Below are positions 24,078 through 27,964 of a stretch of DNA of 27,964 bases, piece after piece (position 1 is the stretch's first letter; every line of letters begins with the position of its first letter). A model generated the notes under the pieces. That model did not search any database and had not been told where the DNA came from. It saw only the letters and a program-made list of their open reading frames with translations. The position numbers and the translations under genes are program-made. Origin of the DNA: Polaromonas sp. (GTDB lineage: Bacteria > Pseudomonadota > Gammaproteobacteria > Burkholderiales > Burkholderiaceae_C); contig JABMMH010000069.1 of NCBI GenBank assembly GCA_013205645.1, positions 1-27,964 on the forward strand. Direction: 5' to 3'.

Positions 24078-24998
24078 ATGAGTTCGACCCAACGCCCGCC
24101 GACACTAGACCCCATTGCCGTCGAGCGCTGGCAACGCACAGCGCCCGGCATCACGCCGTGGCTGCACGAAGAAGTGGCGAGCCGCATGCTGGACCGGCTG
24201 CAGTGGATCAAGTTGCAACCGGCCGTCTGGGCGCATTGGGGCGCGGTTCGCGGTGGTCTGCAAGCCCACGCCGCGTTGCTCAAGCAATATGCCCGGGCCC
24301 AATGCCACGTCATCGAAAGCTCCGAGCACCGAAAAGACCTAGCCCGTGCAGCGTTGGTACCACCTTGGTGGAAAAAAATACTGCGAATGCTGTCGGGTGG
24401 CGCTTCAGCCACGCGCTTTGACGCCCCTGCGCCCGGCAGTCTCAACATGCTCTGGGCCAACATGGCCTTGCATGAAGCGGCTGATCCGCAAGCCCTGTTG
24501 GCGACATGGCATCGCTTACTGGCTGTCGATGGCTTTGTCATGTTTTCCAGCCTTGGGCCTGACACCGCGCGTGAAGTGCGCGACTTGTACGAGGCTTTGG
24601 GCTGGCCGCCAGCCGGCCATCAGCTGACTGACATGCACGACTGGGGTGACATGCTGGTGCAGACCGGCTTTGCCGAACCGGTGATGGACATGGAGCGCAT
24701 CACCCTGACCTACGAGACGCCTGCGCGTCTGCTGCAAGAGTTGACCGAACTTGGCCGCAACTTTCACCCCCAGCGTTTCAGTGGCTTGCGCGGACGTCAG
24801 TGGAAAGCTAAGTTAGAGCAACTGATCAGTGACCGTTTGCCGCGTGCAGCGGACGGCCGCATCTCAATGACCTTTGAGGTGATTTATGGCCATGCTCTGA
24901 AAGCACGACCGAAGATCAAAGTCTCGGCGCACAGCGCTGTTTCAGTTGAGGATATGCGCAGCATGTTGCAGGGCCAGCGTGGGCCGTCCGGGCTCTAA
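24078..24998 (+). CDS. BioC-like SAM-dependent methyltransferase
   Basis: A 306-residue class I methyltransferase related to BioC (malonyl-ACP O-methyltransferase, biotin synthesis). Features: DPIAVERWQRTAPGITPWLH at the start; a degenerate nucleotide motif (WGAVRGGLQAHAALLKQYAR) instead of the usual D-x-G-x-G; then LNMLWANMALHEAADP and GFVMFSSLGPDTAREVRDLY, the BioC-type block after the cofactor site. Without a clear glycine-rich loop, activity and biotin role are unsure. ATG 24078 is chosen, as the longer frame overlaps comF on the other strand. A -10-like TATACT lies at 24065-24070. Confidence 0.7.
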   Translation: MSSTQRPPTLDPIAVERWQRTAPGITPWLHEEVASRMLDRLQWIKLQPAVWAHWGAVRGGLQAHAALLKQYARAQCHVIESSEHRKDLARAALVPPWWKKILRMLSGGASATRFDAPAPGSLNMLWANMALHEAADPQALLATWHRLLAVDGFVMFSSLGPDTAREVRDLYEALGWPPAGHQLTDMHDWGDMLVQTGFAEPVMDMERITLTYETPARLLQELTELGRNFHPQRFSGLRGRQWKAKLEQLISDRLPRAADGRISMTFEVIYGHALKARPKIKVSAHSAVSVEDMRSMLQGQRGPSGL

Positions 24999-25106
24999 AG
25001 ACAGCGCTCTGCAGCAGGATTGTGGCTACAATCGTTAGCGAGTTTTGGGTATGTTCCCACGCTTTTAAGCGCTGCATTCAAGGCGCTGTGTTGTGAGTGT
25101 TCTGCC

Positions 25107-25667
25107 GTGTCAAATCCAGCTCTCAAACTTCGCTTCGGCACCCTGCGCGCGCAGGGTGATCACGACGCGCCACTGGTGCAATGGCAACTCAAGCCCAATT
25201 GCTCAGTCACACCGGCCCAGCTCGTCCAATTTTATGCATCGCTGTGCGTTGTTTCGCTGGGCATCTCTGCCTTTTTCTGGTTGCAGGGCGCGCTCATGGT
25301 GCTGCCGTTTGCTGCGCTTGAACTGTTGGCGGTGGGTGTTGCCCTGCTGGTTTATGCGCGCCATGCGCGTGACGGTGAAAAAATATTTTTGCAGGGCACT
25401 CAATTGGTGGTCGAGCTTCAAACGGCTGGCCGGACTGAACGTGCCGAGTTCTTCCGTGACTGGGTTCGGGTCGAGCCCAAAAGCGGCGATGGCTCGTTGA
25501 TTGAGGTGTCTGGGCAGGGGCGGACGGTGGTCGTGGGGCGGTTTTTGCGCCCAGAACTGCGTCCTGCACTGGCCCGTGAAATACGCCTGGCACTGCGCGG
25601 TTGGTTGGCTCAAGAGGCTGAAAGTCCGGTGTCAAGTTCATCCGTCAAAATTAGCGGGCTGAGCTAA
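25107..25667 (+). CDS. DUF2244 membrane protein
   Basis: A 186-residue protein with two adjacent transmembrane helices at about residues 43-60 and 62-83, then a C-terminal cytosolic beta-rich part (DWVRVEPKSGDGSLIEVSGQ, then RFLRPELRPALAREIRLAL). DUF2244 proteins commonly lie directly upstream of cytochrome c oxidase genes, as here, but their function is unknown. The start is taken as GTG 25107; upstream in-frame codons to 25020 would add a cysteine-rich stretch unlike the family. Confidence 0.82.
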   Translation: MSNPALKLRFGTLRAQGDHDAPLVQWQLKPNCSVTPAQLVQFYASLCVVSLGISAFFWLQGALMVLPFAALELLAVGVALLVYARHARDGEKIFLQGTQLVVELQTAGRTERAEFFRDWVRVEPKSGDGSLIEVSGQGRTVVVGRFLRPELRPALAREIRLALRGWLAQEAESPVSSSSVKISGLS

Positions 25668-25670
25668 CTT

Positions 25671-25676
25671 TATAAT
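25671..25676 (+). promoter_or_regulatory. Possible -10 element of the oxidase operon
   Basis: A perfect TATAAT lies 4 bases after the DUF2244 stop and about 40 bases before the coxB start. No good -35 is seen at the right spacing, so the call rests on the -10 alone. Confidence 0.35.
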
Positions 25677-25716
25677 CTGCCAGTTAAATTAGTCCGTAAT
25701 TGAATCCATAAAAGTG

Positions 25717-26967
25717 ATGACGATGAACGCAAGCAAAACCACAAGGTCTGGCATGACACACGCAGGGGCGATTTTGGAGTCGGTGAAACAGGCTCCGTTG
25801 GCTGTGTTTTGCAAGGCCGCAACCACAGTCACCGTGCTGGCATCTTTGAGCAGCGCTGCCATGGCTCAAGTCAAAGACTTGCCAGGCGGTCCCGGTGTCA
25901 ACCAGCTCAACTTGCCGATGCCGGCCACGCGCATAGCCGCCGAGCAAATCTGGCTGCACTGGTTCATGATGATCATCTGCACGGTGATCTTCTTGGCGGT
26001 ATTTGGTGTGATGTTTTATTCGATCTGGAAGCACCGCAAGTCGGTTGGCCACAAAGCCGCCAACTTCCACGAGTCCACCACTGTCGAAATCGCTTGGACT
26101 GTCATCCCCTTCCTGATCGTCATCGGCATGGCTCTGCCAGCCACCAAAGTGCTGGTCGCCTCCAAAGACACGACCAATGCCGATTTGACGATCAAAGCCA
26201 CCGGCATCCAGTGGAAATGGGGCTATGAGTACATCAACGGTGAAGGCGCTGGCATTGGCTTCGTTTCGACGCTGGATTCTGCCCACCGCCAAATGTCGAA
26301 TGATGGTGGCCCGAAAAAGGGTGAGGAAATTGACAACTACCTGCTGAAGGTCGACAACCCGATGGTGGTGCCGGTCAATCAAAAAGTCCGCATCATCACC
26401 ACCGCTAATGACGTGATTCACGCTTTTGCGGTGCCAGCTTTCGGCATCAAACAAGATGCGATCCCTGGCTTTGTGCGTGACACATGGTTCCGCGCTGAAC
26501 GAATTGGTGACTTCTATGGCCAGTGCCAAGAACTCTGCGGTAAAGAGCACGCCTACATGCCGATTCACGTCAAAGTGGTGTCGGCTGAAGACTACACGCT
26601 GTGGGTCAAGGGCAAGATGAACGAAGCCTCTGCCAAAGCCGATGACCCAACCAAAGTCTGGACGCTGACTGATCTGGTTGCCCGTGGTGAAAAAGTCTAC
26701 GCTGCCAATTGCGCCGCCTGCCATCAGGCCAACGGCAAGGGCGCAGGCCCGATCAAGCCGCTCGACGGCTCGGCCCTCGTGATGGATCAAGACCACCTCA
26801 AGCAAATCAACATTCTGCTGAATGGCGCAAACAACGGTGCCATGCCGTCGTGGAAGCAGCTCAGCGACACCGAGCTGGCTGCCGTCGCGACTTACACCAA
26901 AAACAGCTGGTCTAACAAGACCGGCCAGTTGGTGCAGCCTTCCGAGTTCGTGGCCGCCCGCAAATAA
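25717..26967 (+). CDS. coxB: Cytochrome c oxidase subunit II with C-terminal cytochrome c domain
   Basis: A 416-residue subunit of the aa3/caa3-type terminal oxidase in the inner membrane. Order: signal peptide (to about residue 50, AAMA-Q), two transmembrane helices (about 78-102 and 122-146), the periplasmic CuA domain, and a fused cytochrome c. CuA ligands: His235, Cys270, Glu272, Cys274, His278 and Met281 (QCQELCGKEHAYMP). Heme c: CAACH (Cys332, Cys335, His336) with Met376 (GAMPSW) as the likely axial ligand. ATG 25717, GTG 25714 or ATG 25723 are all possible starts. It takes electrons from soluble cytochrome c and passes them to subunit I. Confidence 0.96.
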   Translation: MTMNASKTTRSGMTHAGAILESVKQAPLAVFCKAATTVTVLASLSSAAMAQVKDLPGGPGVNQLNLPMPATRIAAEQIWLHWFMMIICTVIFLAVFGVMFYSIWKHRKSVGHKAANFHESTTVEIAWTVIPFLIVIGMALPATKVLVASKDTTNADLTIKATGIQWKWGYEYINGEGAGIGFVSTLDSAHRQMSNDGGPKKGEEIDNYLLKVDNPMVVPVNQKVRIITTANDVIHAFAVPAFGIKQDAIPGFVRDTWFRAERIGDFYGQCQELCGKEHAYMPIHVKVVSAEDYTLWVKGKMNEASAKADDPTKVWTLTDLVARGEKVYAANCAACHQANGKGAGPIKPLDGSALVMDQDHLKQINILLNGANNGAMPSWKQLSDTELAAVATYTKNSWSNKTGQLVQPSEFVAARK

Positions 26968-27040
26968 TTCATATTCGCTCTCAATCGTCAGTCGCCGGGT
27001 TGACCGGCACATGCCAAGTTAAGCTATCAAAGGAAGTCAG

Positions 27041-27964
27041 ATGAGTGCAGCTATAGACCATCACGATCATGCTCATGACCACGAGCATCACGCCCCCACG
27101 GGCTGGCGCCGCTGGGTCTACGCGACCAACCACAAAGACATCGGAACGCTTTACTTGCTGTTCGCCTTCACGATGTTGATGGTGGGTGGTGTCTTGGCGA
27201 TGGGCATTCGTGCCGAGCTGTACCAGCCAGGCTTGCAATTAGTGAACCCGGAGCTGTTCAATCAGCTCACCACCATGCACGGTTTGATCATGGTGTTCGG
27301 CGCCATCATGCCGGCTTTCGTTGGTTTTGCGAACTGGATGATTCCGTTGCAAATTGGCGCTTCAGACATGGCTTTTGCCCGCATGAACAACTTCAGCTTC
27401 TGGCTGATGATTCCGGCCGGCTTGATACTGATGCTGTCCTTCTTCATGCCCGGCGGCGCTCCCGCAGCCGGCTGGACGCTGTACGCACCGCTGACCCTGC
27501 AGATGGGCCCTTCGATGGATGCCGGCATTTTTGCCATGCACCTGCTGGGGGCTTCGTCCATCATGGGTTCGATCAACATCATCGTCACCATCTTGAACAT
27601 GCGCGCGCCCGGCATGACATTGATGAAGATGCCTATGTTCTGCTGGACTTGGCTCATCACTGCTTACTTGTTGATCGCGGTCATGCCCGTGTTGGCCGGC
27701 GCCATCACTATGACGCTGACGGATCGCCATTTCGGCACCAGCTTCTTCAACCCCGCTGGTGGCGGCGACCCAGTGATGTACCAGCACATTTTCTGGTTCT
27801 TCGGTCACCCCGAGGTTTACATCATGATCTTGCCGGCCTTCGGTATCGTCAGCCAGATCATCCCGGCCTTCTCCCGCAAGCGTTTGTTCGGCTACGCCTC
27901 GATGGTTTACGCCACCGGTTCAATCGCCATCCTGAGCTTCGTCGTCTGGGCGCACCACATGTTC
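27041..27964 (+). CDS. coxA: Cytochrome c oxidase subunit I (5' part, runs off the window)
   Basis: The first 308 residues of the catalytic heme-copper subunit. Visible ligands: His80 (TMHGLIMVFG, low-spin heme a), His256 and Tyr260 (FFGHPEVY, CuB and the cross-linked Tyr), and His305-His306 (AHHMF, CuB). Several hydrophobic helices are present as expected. The N-terminus carries seven histidines within residues 7-17 (HHDHAHDHEHH) before the first helix. AAAGGAAG at 27029-27036 gives a strong ribosome site. The gene follows coxB by 73 bases with a small GCCGG/CCGGC hairpin at 26994-27008. Confidence 0.97.
   Translation, partial: MSAAIDHHDHAHDHEHHAPTGWRRWVYATNHKDIGTLYLLFAFTMLMVGGVLAMGIRAELYQPGLQLVNPELFNQLTTMHGLIMVFGAIMPAFVGFANWMIPLQIGASDMAFARMNNFSFWLMIPAGLILMLSFFMPGGAPAAGWTLYAPLTLQMGPSMDAGIFAMHLLGASSIMGSINIIVTILNMRAPGMTLMKMPMFCWTWLITAYLLIAVMPVLAGAITMTLTDRHFGTSFFNPAGGGDPVMYQHIFWFFGHPEVYIMILPAFGIVSQIIPAFSRKRLFGYASMVYATGSIAILSFVVWAHHMF

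Noticed and set aside
24999..25106. TACAAT (25027-25032) and CGCTT-tt-AAGCG (25060-25071) before the DUF2244 gene as promoter or operator
   Set aside because: No -35 at usable spacing and the palindrome is short; not strong enough to call.
25684..27012. 442-codon minus-strand open frame opposite coxB
   Set aside because: coxB has complete CuA and heme c motifs on the plus strand; the opposite frame is a codon-bias artefact.

Overview
The window looks like Betaproteobacteria, order Burkholderiales, probably Comamonadaceae. This is inferred from the GC-rich coding style, four Bug-type periplasmic receptors, and the block trmL-comF-methyltransferase-DUF2244-coxB-coxA at the right end. About 22.8 kb of accessory catabolic genes (1-22773) lie next to that housekeeping block (22789-27964). 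No rRNA, tRNA, CRISPR array or insertion sequence was seen.

Region A (1-8498, + strand) is a tightly packed operon with many 1-4 base stop/start overlaps. It holds the end of a 3-hydroxyisobutyrate-dehydrogenase-like gene, a metal amidohydrolase, a Bug receptor, a two-subunit molybdenum hydroxylase (CoxS-like [2Fe-2S] and CoxL/NicB-like Mo subunit), a signal-less SsuA-fold protein, an AhpD/carboxymuconolactone-decarboxylase-like protein, a scar of a second dehydrogenase, and maleylacetate reductase. A convergent LysR gene (8495-9415, - strand) follows.

Region B (9580-14099, + strand) is divergent from the LysR gene. It holds hydroxyquinol 1,2-dioxygenase, a 24-codon YciI-like scar, Dabb and NTF2-like proteins, a Bug receptor, a RutE/TcpB-like nitroreductase, and a second hydroxyquinol dioxygenase broken by one missing T. 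Regions A and B together encode ring cleavage of hydroxyquinol to maleylacetate and its reduction to 3-oxoadipate. No flavin-type ring hydroxylase is visible, so the molybdenum hydroxylase and amidohydrolase are the best candidates for upstream steps, perhaps on an N-heterocycle (inference).

Region C (14185-22773) starts with a TauE/SafE permease convergent with a TetR gene. A striking 31-bp near-palindrome separates tetR from a divergent operon: cyclase-family hydrolase, BKACE (beta-keto acid cleavage), Bug receptor, PuuE-like deacetylase-fold protein, SDR, second Bug receptor, and a D-tartrate-dehydratase-like enolase-superfamily enzyme. This looks like a separate, TetR-controlled pathway for an uptaken carboxylate or cyclic amide/ester whose substrate cannot be read from sequence.

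Region D is housekeeping: trmL and comF (- strand), then a BioC-like methyltransferase, a DUF2244 membrane protein, and cytochrome c oxidase subunits II and I (the latter runs off the window).

The most notable signals are three decayed genes inside otherwise intact operons. For two of them an intact paralogue sits in the same operon, and the two internal-deletion scars still keep the original start/stop overlaps with their neighbours.
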